DNA from: Apostichopus japonicus
Lineage: Eukaryota; Echinodermata; Holothuroidea; Aspidochirotida; Stichopodidae
Assembly: GCF_037975245.1 (NCBI RefSeq)
Contig: NC_092569.1
Span: 22,720,168 to 22,784,167 of the forward strand
Direction: 5' to 3'
Length of the DNA stretch: 64,000 bases
The translations under genes were made by a program, and so were the position numbers. Position 1 is the first letter of the stretch. Every line of letters begins with the position of its first letter. Shown piece by piece: positions 1-10,430 of the stretch. The notes under the pieces were generated by a model. It searched no databases and was not told the DNA's origin. It saw nothing but the letters and a program-made list of their open reading frames with translations.

Positions 1-3000
1 TCAACAATCGACTTATCCGAGAGATTGCAGAGAAGTTCAGGAGCAATGTTCATCCCATAACTCTTCCGGTGTCTTCGAGATCAAACCAGATGGTTATCCG
101 GATCCATTTGAGGTTTACTGTGATAACACTGACAGTTCCGGTGGATGGACGGTATGTCTTTGGTTTATTGATCTTCTATCAACAATTGTCAGACTGAAAC
201 AATCATGTTCACAGCAGCTGGAAGAGTATTAACGATGTTACTTACATAGGCGTTGGAGGCGGGGGGGGGGAGGGGCTGGGGTGGCTGCAGCCCCACAACC
301 ATTTTTTTTGGTGAAACTTCGGGCAATATGCTGAGAATTTTTCGGGCACCAACTGAAAGAAGAAAAAATTGCAGTGTGTTTTTCAATATTTTTGTTGAAA
401 ATTCGGGCTATATGCTGAGAATTTTTCGGGCACCTACTGAAAAAAGAATAATTTGCAATGTGTTTTTCATTTTTGGGGGGCTGAAAATTCGGGCAATGTG
501 CTGAGAATTTTTTCGGGCACCTACTGAAAAAGAATATTTTGCAATGTGTTTTTCATTTTTTGGGGGGCGAAAATTCGGGCAATATGCTGAGAATTTTTCG
601 GGCACCAACTGAAAGAAGAAAATATGCAGTGTGTTTTTCATTTTTTTGGGGGGTGAAAATTCGGGCAATATGCTGAGAATTTTTCGGGCACCTACTGAAA
701 AAGAATAATTTGCAATGTGTTTTTCATTTTTTGGGGGGCGAAAATTCGGGCAATATGCTGAGAATTTTTCGGGCACCTACTGAAAGAAGAATAATTTGCA
801 ATGTGTTTTTCATTTTTTGGGGGGCGAAAATTCGGGCAATATGCTGAGAATTTTTCGGGCACCTACTGAAAGAAGAATAATTTGCAATGTGTTTTTCATT
901 TTTTGGGGGGCGAAAATTCGGGCAATATGCTGAGAATTTTTCGGGCATCTACTGAAAAAAGAATAATTTGCAATGTGTTTTTCAATGGTTAAACTGATAT
1001 TATTATTATCGTTATTATTGTAACGACTTCCCCAATAATTCTAACCAATATGGAAGGGTAATAACACGGAATATATAACCAAAATTTTTCGCGCTCTCCG
1101 CGCGCGTTCAACATCTTAATGTGCATGTCAAATAGGCTTTCATCGGTTATCGGCATGTGATGTAAAACCGATGAATGCCTATATGATAGCACATTAACAT
1201 GTTGAACGCGCGCGGAGCGAACAAAAATTGTGGTTATATTTTTCGGGCAAGTCGTTACAGCCCCCCCCCCCCCCCAATCAAATTAGGCTCCTACGCCTAT
1301 GGTTACTAATATCGGTAACAATGTTATATATGTTTAAGTTACATTGTGCTATTCATTTATTTTTTAATTACCTAAAGACAGAGACGGCTGTGCTGGATGC
1401 CAAATATTACGCATTGAATGAAAGATCAGTAACTCTCAAATCATTTCGGTAACGACTCTGTCCATAGGTAATACAAAGGCGCACCGACGGGTCCATCGAT
1501 TTCAGGCGCGACTGGGACAGCTACAAGTCTGGCTTCGGGTTTCTCTCTCATGATTTCTGGCTCGGCAACGAGAAGTTGTCTTTCTTGACCAACCAGAAGA
1601 AATACCAATTGGTGATTGAGATAACCACATCAAGCGGTTACTTAATTCGGGTTTCTTACGATCATTTCCGTATAAGTGACGCCTTTAGTCACTTCAAGCT
1701 GGTCAACCTCGGAAACTATTCTGGAGAGAATACTGGTGAGTTATCACGGAAAAAAATAGATATAAACGCAATATTATACCCACATTTCTTAAAAGGCTTT
1801 AATATATGTGAAGATTACTTGTTTCGTGACGTCGTCAAACATTTCATTAGATGACAGATATGCATGGTCATCAGGGGAGATTCACTGACAAACCTCTCTG
1901 GCCCATTTGGTACATCCATCTATGGTCAACCATCGCTTTGATAAAATAATACATTTGAACTTTACTTATCAAACACTTCAGTCACTTCATTAGGTAACAT
2001 ACATTCCGAGTAACATTAATGTAATAATAATTCAAATTAATTTTATCTTACAGATGCCATAACATTCACTTCATTGACACCAGCAAAAGATTGTCAGGAA
2101 ATTTATGATGATGGTTCTAGAAACAACGGTATATACAGCATCAAACCAACCGGATGGACCGGGCCAGCATTTGAGGTATACTGTAACATGACTGACGGAG
2201 GAGGATGGACGGTAAGTGTTATAGCCTACGATAAGCACGGAGGTTACATCGTAAACTATATAGTTCATTGGTAGATCTTGCACTGGAATGCATTTTTCTC
2301 TAATGTAAGACTTACTTTAATCGTAACCATTCTTTTCACCGATCTATGTCTTATATTGGATTTTTCGTTATTTTCTTTGTCACTGTTCTTAATGATATTC
2401 GTTTTATATACAAGCACATTTTACATTGTACCGCAGTCTATTGACATTTATGCTTGTTGCGAATATCATATTTTTTATTCTTTTCCTCCATGATTGAGAA
2501 AGTTTGGTTTATTCTACCTTTTAACTCATTAAATTGCCAGATGAAAAGTTTGTACGTATCAAATTACCTTAAAAGAGTAGTTCATTTTGAGAATATGAGA
2601 TTTCAAATTTCACACCCGGGAGGCCACAAATATTATACACGTTTGTGTTATTAACTCCTTTTTTTCATTTTGAAATCTTTAAGGTGTTCCAACGACGTGT
2701 CGATGGTAGTGAGGACTTCTACCTTGGATGGAACAGCTACAAGCAAGGATTTGGAAATTTAAATATTAATTTTTGGCTCGGAAATGATAAACTTTATTAC
2801 TTGACCAACCAAAGGAGATATGAAATCAGAATCGACTTAGTAAATAGATACGGAGCTCCATACTACGCCAAGTTTGACTTTTTTAGGACAAACGACGAAA
2901 GCGACAACTATAGGTTATCCGGTGTTGGGACCTACAGTGGAACAGCAGGTTTGTAGCCTACACATATCCTTTAATACTAAATATGGTATTTCAGCATAAC

Positions 3001-4607
3001 TAGATAATGAGACACCACCAGGTTATCGTTTCATCGATACTACCTCTCTCCAAAAATATATTATTACTTCAGTTAATTATAGTATATATATTGACATCAT
3101 CTTAAGAATAAAGAAGTAGAAACAAGGTAAAAAGGCCAAGCAGATGAAAAATATATTTTATTTGTAATGAATAGCCTGAGAATGGAAAAATTGCATCAAA
3201 ATAGGAAATTACCTACAGTTGTCTGTTATAGTTTACCAGTTCCACAATCCTGTCAACATTGTTTAATACCTTCAAAATTGCACTGGCGGGAAACTAATTA
3301 TAAGCATCGTTGAACCATTAGTTAGAATCAACGACTTATAGGTGATACAGGCAGGGAGGAAATGCTGTCTGTGTCACCTATTATAAAAAGATTAAAGTGA
3401 GTCCAAAGAGAAAGCTATACACAAATTTGAACTTAAAATTCCTAGTATTCAAGTTATCTATCTACAGACGAGTTTTTGTTGCCTTTGTTCGTCATTAAAA
3501 GTAGAAAATAACTGACTGACATGCTCAGAACATTTAGAAATGATCTACATATCCTTACATTTGTTACTTCTCTGAAACGAATTCTGGCAGTGGGAGGAGA
3601 GCCTTGCACGGTTACATCTATTGCGCGAAACTTTTTTTTTTACCCAAGCCAATAATATAAGTAGATAATGAAACATGCAGTATTGACAATTCCAATAACG
3701 CTAACAATACACATGCAACAATTATGTTAATTTATTTCATCACAATGCATACATGCAATTACACCTCTCATACATTGGTTTACAATAACAAACCACGTAC
3801 GAATGTAGACACCAATACTACTGTGATTACTTAATAGTGCAATAACACAACAAGCGAATCTTACTCTGGAAAAAAATATGAGCATTATGTACATAGTTTA
3901 TTTAGTAGGTCTATACAAAATGACGATTTCCGCTTTTGTAATCAGCTAGATATATATTTAACGACTACATGATGATCCTCGATGATGAGATGCCTCTTAT
4001 TGATAATCACTGGAAGCTAATGATCTAGTACGGTGTGCAATAAAAGAGAGAATTATAGTCATAGGTGTAAATCTTACTACTATAAAATATTTATAAACAA
4101 CTAATACGGTATTTGGATTGTCAGTAACACTACGACCCGATAATAGCTATAAACCAAAGAAAAAGCACTGCAAGATCTTGTTTACCCTAACATTATATTT
4201 AAAAGTTTGCATATTGGAGTTGAAGTTAAAATAATTAAGCAACCAATCTGAGTATATGTTAGTGCGATGTAATTACAACAAATGAATTAAATAAGGTTTA
4301 GCATGTATCAGACGTACAACAGTTATATTGATGATTGGTATTGACGGTGTGTCTTTGTATTTGATTCTTTCTTCCAGGAGATGCTCTAAGTTATCACCTG
4401 AACCAGCAGTTTACAACAAAGGACCGAGACAATGACGTTCATAGTTCTTATAACTGTGCTGTTTATTATGATGGTGCCTGGTGGTACAAGAGTTGTTATT
4501 ATTCTAACCTGAACGGTATCTACGGGAATCAATACCTTTATTGGTATTACCTTCCCGGAACTTATTATTATGTCCAATTTACAGAGATGAAGATCCGCCC
4601 TATCTAG
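1..4607 (+). CDS. FREP gene 1, 5'-partial: half FReD joined directly to a complete FReD (TIL/EGF lost)
   Basis: Secreted-type fibrinogen-related protein; exons 1-2 lie outside the window. Exons seen: 1-151 (exon 3, partial, from within its TAT codon), 1468-1735 (exon 4), 2054-2211 (fused exon 5/6), 2684-2948 (exon 7), 4378-4607 (exon 8, stop TAG 4605-4607). All junctions are GT-AG and the phases agree (0, 1, 0, 1). Exons 3-4 encode the N-terminal half of a FReD (PRDC, VYCDN, GGWT, QRRTDGS, FWLGNE). The fused exon goes straight into the second FReD (KDCQEI, EVYCNMTDGGGWT), followed by exon 7 (FQRRVDGS, YYAKFDFF, SDNYRLS) and exon 8 (calcium-site [25 protein letters not shown]). Unlike genes 2-4 it has no TIL, TILa or EGF segment. 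Intron 3 carries a 1.06 kb insertion. No internal stop is seen. By family, FReDs bind acetylated or charged ligands; the ligand here is unknown. Confidence 0.85.
300..990. repeat. minisatellite, about 8 units of ~85 bp
   Basis: Units start near 318, 400, 487, 573, 659, 744, 829 and 915. Each has AATTCGGGCAATATGCTGAG, then TTTTTCGGGCACC, then a purine-rich stretch, GCAATGTGTTTTTCA and a G run. The sequence TTCGGGCA occurs twice in each unit. The reading frames that cross it are products of the repeat, not genes. Confidence 0.9.
1019..1259. mobile_element. foldback (MITE-like) element with ~110 bp inverted arms
   Basis: The ends are TGTAACGACTT and AAGTCGTTACA. The arms share TATAACCA, a CCGCGCGCGTTCAAC core, TTAATGTGC and ATCGGTT in inverted order; the centre lies near 1140-1150. 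The element is nested inside the larger insertion. No coding capacity is seen. Confidence 0.8.
2054..2211 (+). CDS. gene 1 fused exon 5/6 (first bases of TIL exon joined to second-FReD start)
   Basis: After the acceptor CAG at 2051-2053 the exon starts like the TIL exon of the other genes (residues DAITF). It then continues with the tail of the EGF exon (TSLTPAKDC), skipping everything between. The exon is 158 nt, enters in phase 1 and leaves in phase 0, as required. Against gene 2 the missing DNA corresponds to 23595-24248: 198 nt of exon 5, the intron, and 171 nt of exon 6. The coding loss is 369 nt, so the frame is kept. Confidence 0.85.
4378..4607 (+). CDS. gene 1 exon 8, FReD C-terminal (P-domain) exon
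   Basis: The acceptor is TTCTTCCAG (ending at 4377), entered in phase 1. It encodes DRDND (calcium site), the cysteine pair around the pocket (NC then KSC), NLNG and EMKIRPI, then TAG. The segment after NLNG reads IYGNQYLYWYYLPG, which differs from the matching segment in genes 2 and 3. Confidence 0.85.
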
Positions 4608-4707
4608 AGATTGAAGCAGATCAAAGAAGAAAACTGTTACATTGCTGATCAACAACAACAAAATACTTTAGAGATTCATTTTAACAATTGAATGTTTTTT
4701 ATTTGAA

Positions 4708-4713
4708 AATAAA
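4708..4713 (+). terminator. polyadenylation signal AATAAA, gene 1
   Basis: AATAAA about 100 bases after the stop codon. Gene 2 has the signal at a similar distance (AATAAA at 26783), with a related preceding sequence (TTATTTGAAAAT). Confidence 0.55.
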
Positions 4714-7292
4714 AAGGAACTACTTGTCCATATTTTAATGGCACTACTAGCTTTCTTTCCAAGTTATGTAACTTATATCGTATATTTTCCTCTTAAACTT
4801 ACCATTGAATATAATACAATGAAAATGACTTTGATACGATTTGTGAAATATTCCAATAAAATAGATTAAATGAAAAAGGAAAAATTCGTATACACAGTGG
4901 CTCAGCCATAGGTACAAATGCCCTGCTCTCCTCCCACCCCCACTTCACATAATGTTTTAGAAATAAAACACAGGGACGTCCAAAAATATTAGGAAATTTG
5001 TATTATATAGATATAATGAGCTACTTGGTTTTACAGTTACAGGATGCAAAATGGAATTCAAGGAGCGCGCCTCCTATTGGTTGTCGAATAGGTTTTTTTT
5101 TAAATTATAAAACAGATTCAAGCAAAATGAGACATCCGCCCTAATCTATAACAAGATTTCCTTAATGGAAACAGTACACCCCTTCGTAGTAATGCCCCCT
5201 TCAGACTCGGACCCAGTGAGTTGTTGGTTTTGTACCAACCCCTCCCTCACCCCTTTCAAACTCAGACAAACTTTTAGAATGAGTGGCAGTAGTTAGACCG
5301 AATTATAGGCATAATTTACTGCTATGTTTTAAAGGTACCTTATTATAAACCAAGGTCAAATTTTCTCACGTCACCGAATTAACTCTCATATCTAATATAT
5401 CCTACCATTTTTAACTAGGCTCTTGTTACGTAGTGTGGGGTAATAAGTTCAAGACAGTGTCATTCGTTGCTTTTCTTCCTTTATTTTTCAGACTCCACAT
5501 AACGCCACTGCTTCCTTTCACAATTAACTAACATCAATTCTCAATTTAACAACCTCTGCTACCTTGCAACACTACCCCTGTATCCTCACACACTCCCTCC
5601 GCTTCTCTCCTTTTCTCGTCTCTTCCTAATACCTTGGCTCCTCACCTCACAAAAGCCACAGTCCAACTGCCGGTAACCCCTCTCCTCATCTCTAGCTCTA
5701 TCCTTTAATCCTATTAGCAAGTCTTTACATACATAGTAATCCCAGCTTTGTAATCCCCTTAAGCTATCCCTAGGACATAAGCAGCTTTCCTCTCCTTACT
5801 TGCAGACTTCACAACAGCTCTTTTCGTATTTAAGTCATGGTGATTTGCCACGCGGTTAACAACAAATCTCTTTCTTTGTATACCGGTAGTGCTTAACTAT
5901 GTATGCGACTATGTCTTGGATTGGGATATATTTTTTCTTTAACTGAAAAATTATATGAATTAAAATAATTCGATTCAGGGGTACATATAAATATTATATA
6001 TCTTGAACACAACAACACAACAACAAACAACAAGTTTTAATCGACGATATCGGCGGCAGATTGTCGTCGATGCCCCTACCACATAATGTTGAGTAGGTAT
6101 TCTCATAATTATTTCGATCAATAAAACTTCATTTTCAAACCAAATCAGCAGTAAAGAGTTATTGTCCGAAACTCGAGCGATATTTGCACAAGAAAAGAGC
6201 TTCTGGGAAACTGCAGGAATCGTAAAACTCTAAAAGTGACGGTTTAGGAATGCCGTTGCATGATTCTATATCCCGTTATTTATGTACGTGTTTTCTCTCA
6301 CCAGTGGCGGCACCAAGGGAGGAGGGATTCACCTCACATCAAAATGTTCCCCATCCCCCCATAACCTCCCCTCGGTCGGCTTCGGTAAAATAAAACGAAA
6401 AATTCTCCTTTCACGTCCAAAAATTAATATGTTTTGATAGTAGTAGGCTAACAAAACGCTATAACTTCCCTACAGGCGCAAAGAAATTGGAACCTCTAAA
6501 ATGTTTCTCTGTGCTTACCAATAGCTACAAGCGTGATGTTCTGGAGCACTGAACTTCCGGGCTTGGAATACCTCCCACAGAAATAACTTCATCTTTCTAA
6601 TACGTGCGCTTGCTTTTTAAAGTCGCTAAGAGAGAACAAGAGATATCTCCAACTCCCAACTATTTCCGGTTTCTCCGAACTTTATAAACGTGCGTTTTTG
6701 CACTTCCAAAATGATATCTCCCAAAATTGTTTGCTCGTCCCCTCATTCACCCCTCCTCCAGTAACACTCCTCCCCCCCCCCCTCCTTCCAACAAATAGGC
6801 CGACACTTTCTCTCACGTTGAAAGAAACAATTCAGAGTGTCCTCTCAAATATTTGACGATTTCCTTCTTGCTTGCCATTTCAATTAATATTAATGGTATC
6901 TATCATGTCTTTAAAATTGCCATGCTCCTCTCGATCCTTCACTTGATTCCCGATACAAAATAGATTCAACACTGATTTCTAATTTACTGTAAAATGTATT
7001 ATGTAGGTGAATATCTTAACCCGATTGCAACCGACCACAACTTCTCTCGCGTGACTGCCTAAAGTGTGACAAATTCAATTGAATCTCTAAGATGACGTCA
7101 TCGGCTTGTTCTTTCGAACGCCGAGTTTTATCGAATTAGAACCAGTTGGGTGTGTTTTTTCGGTTATTGTGTTTTATCATTGTTTAAATAGAACGATTAA
7201 ACTCAAGTGTAAAGGATAGAAACACACAACCACGGGACTGAAACGAGTGACATAAACGAATTAAAGTCACCTGTTAATAATTATACAACGAA
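4714..7292. other. intergenic, no gene recognised
   Basis: Low-complexity AT-rich and C-rich sequence with no long open frame. Parts recur downstream of the other genes: the CCTATTGGTTGTCGA stretch near 5072 recurs near 39533, and the ACGATATCG stretch near 6044 recurs near 27300 and 40630. This identifies it as the shared 3' flank of the duplicated unit. Confidence 0.6.
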
Positions 7293-7720
7293 TTCTCAGC
7301 AATGGTGAGAGTGACAACTACCGCCTGTCGGGACCTGGGACATACAGTGGAGCAGTAGGTGGGTAACATACTAAATATAAATGATTTGGTGGCTTCTGCG
7401 TTGTAAAGGATTTTCTTTCCTTAAGTTGGCTTAGGTTTGGTTACACTATCAGATTGTAATCTCTAACAAATATATGATATGCCTATCTCGCACTGAGCTT
7501 ATCGAGAGAATTATATAGCAAGCTGTTTGATATATAAAATTCCAAGCAGTATTATTTCTTTAGCATTTATAACTTACAATGTCAGCAAAATAAAATAGAA
7601 AGGAATTCCAACTTATAAACTATTATATACACACATATGGTATTGGAGAAAGATAACCAAGCTAACCCCGAAACGGATAATTGTGCAGACAAAACAATAA
7701 CAATGTGTAAAATTAAGTTG

Positions 7721-7762
7721 GCCCGACGTTTCGATCCTAGCAGGATCTTCTTCAAAGGCTAA
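7721..7762 (-). repeat. degenerate hammerhead-like motif in the pseudogene intron
   Basis: On the minus strand the order is TTTGAAGA, a GATCC-TGCTA-GGATC hairpin, then GAAACGTCGGGCC. Active hammerheads have CUGANGA, stem II, GAAA; here the essential C of CUGA is U. Such motifs are known from Penelope-like elements and retrozymes. The flank is missing from the homologous intron of gene 4, so it may be a small insertion relic. Confidence 0.35.
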
Positions 7763-9124
7763 ATGACAAGTAACAGTAACAGAAGTGGCAAAAATAATAA
7801 CAAGCTAGACTAACAGTTATTTTCGTAAATAACGGGAAACCGGTCATATGTGGATCCCAGCAAGAAGGAGGACTGTTATTCACCAAATTCATGGTTTGAA
7901 ACTAAATGTACAATTTTTTTTTTATATTATTTGATATAGCTACGGGAAAGGTTGGGTCACTATGATGATTTGAATTACAGAAATTGTATTATCATGAAAT
8001 GGTTTGGAAATGTTTTCATATATTAACAGTAAACAATGGTTCATAATAGCATGGCAAGGAAATACATGTGTAGTGAAAACTGCATTATTATAATTTGCAA
8101 GAAATTCTTTCAAGAGGTGACTTCCTAAACACCAACAAACGAGAATTTAAAGGAACCAGTACATACAACTTGTTATATTAATAAATTACAGACACATTAG
8201 TAAAGATAACACGTTTGTGAATCTCCCGACGTTTTGTCCCGCTGATAAATTGGTAGTGAAAGTCACCCAAAACACCAATGAATACTCAGCAGTAGTGCTT
8301 TGAGCTATTGCATGTACATTTCCCAATGAACATTAATGCCATATTGTATTTAACTGTAATCGTATCAAGCGGTTAATTGAATTTATATTTATAAAATGAT
8401 ATAACGTTATGAGAAAAAAAAACTTCCCGGCATGCATTTGATACGTCCAACAGTTGAACATTAGTCATTATGTTACCATTTAAAAAGCTGATCATTTTTA
8501 TACTAATGTCGTCTGTTGACACATATAACAAAAACTATGAACAACTGCGTTAATTAGTTCATAATTATGTGTCACATGCCTCTGAAACTGTATTAAATAA
8601 CGAAGCAAGTAAAAGTACGGTAAATATAATACTTGATATTACTTGTAAGCTCAATTCCTAGTAGTAATTATTATTTTATGGATATTAATACCAGCTCAGG
8701 AATGAAGATATCACCAAACTGAAGATCAATAACAGAAATGGTGAATATGAATAAGTAAAGTAGAATTCTGCAAACCAAAATGTTGTAATCCATAAGCCCT
8801 TGCGGGTTTCTCCCACATTTGTGGTCGCTTAAGCGTCGTAAAAAAAACTAAAAAAAAACTGCTGATTATAAAATAATAATTCAATGTTATTCCTGTGAGA
8901 AAGTAATCCTACCCCTGCTCCTCTCTCTCCCTATGTGTATTCCTTCGTCAGCTGGTATACACACAACCGTAAGTACGTTGCCCCAAATGACTTACATATT
9001 TATTCCTATATGACGTGATATATGTCATTCCATTTCACAGAAGAAAGAAGCCACTGGATGATTATTTTTGCGTTATCACCTACATCACGAGTTCATTACC
9101 AATTAACGAGAGAGAGAAAAAGAT

Positions 9125-9222
9125 GATTATAATAATCATGAATATAATTCATGATTATATCATGATATGATGATATCATGATTTATCGTGATTATATTCA
9201 TGATATAATCATTATTATAATC
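9125..9222. repeat. 98-bp AT-rich palindrome at the LINE 5' junction
   Basis: The left arm begins GATTATAATAATCATG and the right arm ends with its inverse, CATTATTATAATC. The centre is near 9170 (CATGATATGA/TGATATCATG). It begins inside exon sequence and ends about 15 bases before the first LINE codon. Confidence 0.75.
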
Positions 9223-10430
9223 AGTGGTTATAATAATCGACACTGAACTGGATAGATAGTTATATTTCTAATCGTTTTCAATACACTTCTTACAAAAACA
9301 CTCCCTCTCAACTGGGAGAAATCCATTGTGGTGTCCCACAAGGTTCAATTTTAGGTCCTTTACTATTTAGTTTATATGTCAATGTTATACGCCAAGTTTC
9401 GGAAATTGCTAACATTATTCTATTTGCTGATGATACAAATATTTTCTTTGAATCACATGTAAATGTAAACTCTTTTCATAATAAAGTTTCTTTAGAACTA
9501 GATAAATTTAATGACTGGTTTGCTGCCAATAAACTATCGCTCAACACAGACAAAACTAATTACATAATCTTTAATACTTCCAGAACATTTAATTGGTATA
9601 AAGACATTATTATGGGAGGCAAAATTCTCAAGCAAGTTAACACTACTAAGTTCTTAGGGTTCCAGATGGATCACAACCTTTCCTGGTGTGCTCACATTTC
9701 AACAGTCTGCAACAAAGTTGCTAAAAATGCAGGGATTTTATCCAAATTAAAACACTTCTTGCCTCAACACATTTTAAAGACACTTTATCAAACCCTGGTA
9801 GTACCACATATTTCTTATTGTTCTATTATTTGGTCTGGCACGTATAAAACTAATCTCAACTCACTTTTATACAACAAAAGAAGGCAATCCGACAAATGTC
9901 ACGTGCTGCACCTCGTGATCACACCAGCCCTATAGTTAAGAATCTTAATTTATTGAAAGTCAATGACATAGTTCGTGTAAATATTGCCACCTTCACTTAT
10001 AAGGCGTGGAATGGACTACTGCCTAATGCTTTTCAGAATTACCTTATTAGTAATAGGGATTTACATTATCACAATACAAGATACGACGATAATGCGCATT
10101 ATTACACAACGATTACTTCAATAGGAATGTTAAGCTTAAGAAATCGTGCTATAAGAACTTGGAATTCTATAACAGAAATGAACAAAAATAAAGTATCAAA
10201 AAGATCATTTAGAAAATATTTAATTAAAGAAATCATTGCATCTTATTAATTCAAATATCATACTACTATTGATTTTTTTTGTGAACTGTAATATTTTCAT
10301 TTTCTTTTTTTTATTTTCATTTTTCAGGGAGTCTTCTACTTTGTTAAGCCAATATAGGTTTTTTAGAAGACTTCCTTTCACAATGTATATATTCACGTGA
10401 TAAAACAAATGAACCAAATCAAATAATAAT
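9137..10430 (+). mobile_element. 5'-truncated non-LTR retrotransposon inserted in FREP exon 8
   Basis: The insertion lies within the exon, between 9136 and 10431. It is flanked by possible 8-bp target duplications ATAATAAT (9129-9136 and 10423-10430); these are low complexity, so the exact ends are uncertain. The element keeps only the C-terminal half of the reverse transcriptase plus a 3' tail (10250-10422) and has no endonuclease region. The truncated 5' end is typical of target-primed insertion. Confidence 0.8.
9237..10249 (+). pseudogene. reverse transcriptase fragment (CR1/L2-like non-LTR element), frameshifted
   Basis: Open from 9237 with no start codon. Motifs in order: LNWIDSYISNR, GVPQGSILGPLLF, the catalytic FADDTN (9423-9440), NKLSLNTDKT, TTKFLGFQMD and PHISYCSIIW. 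The frame shifts near 9870-9895: the first frame ends at 9935, while the true continuation (QKKAIRQMSRAAPRDHTSP, then KVNDIVRVNIATFTYKAWNG) runs in another frame to TAA at 10247-10249. One base lost, or two gained, explains this. The fingers region and endonuclease are missing, so it cannot mobilise itself. The CR1/L2 placement rests on motif style and is tentative. Confidence 0.85.

Larger units (their letters stand above)
245..1301. mobile_element. composite DNA-transposon-like insertion in gene 1 intron 3
   Basis: Genes 2-4 lack this block at the same intron site. The left end reads CATAGGCGTTGGAGGC; the right end is its near-perfect inverse (GGCTCCTACGCCTATG). Flanking 8-bp direct repeats are GTTACTTA (237-244) and GTTACTAA (1302-1309), one mismatch. 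The 8-bp target duplication would suit a hAT-like non-autonomous element, but no transposase is present, so the class is inferred. The interior has a G tract, a minisatellite (about 300-990), a nested foldback (1019-1259) and a C tract. Confidence 0.65.

Noticed and set aside
408-948. Long minus-strand open frames with repeated residues such as SVGARKILSI
   Set aside because: They only read through the 85-bp minisatellite; the repeats in the protein come from the DNA repeat.
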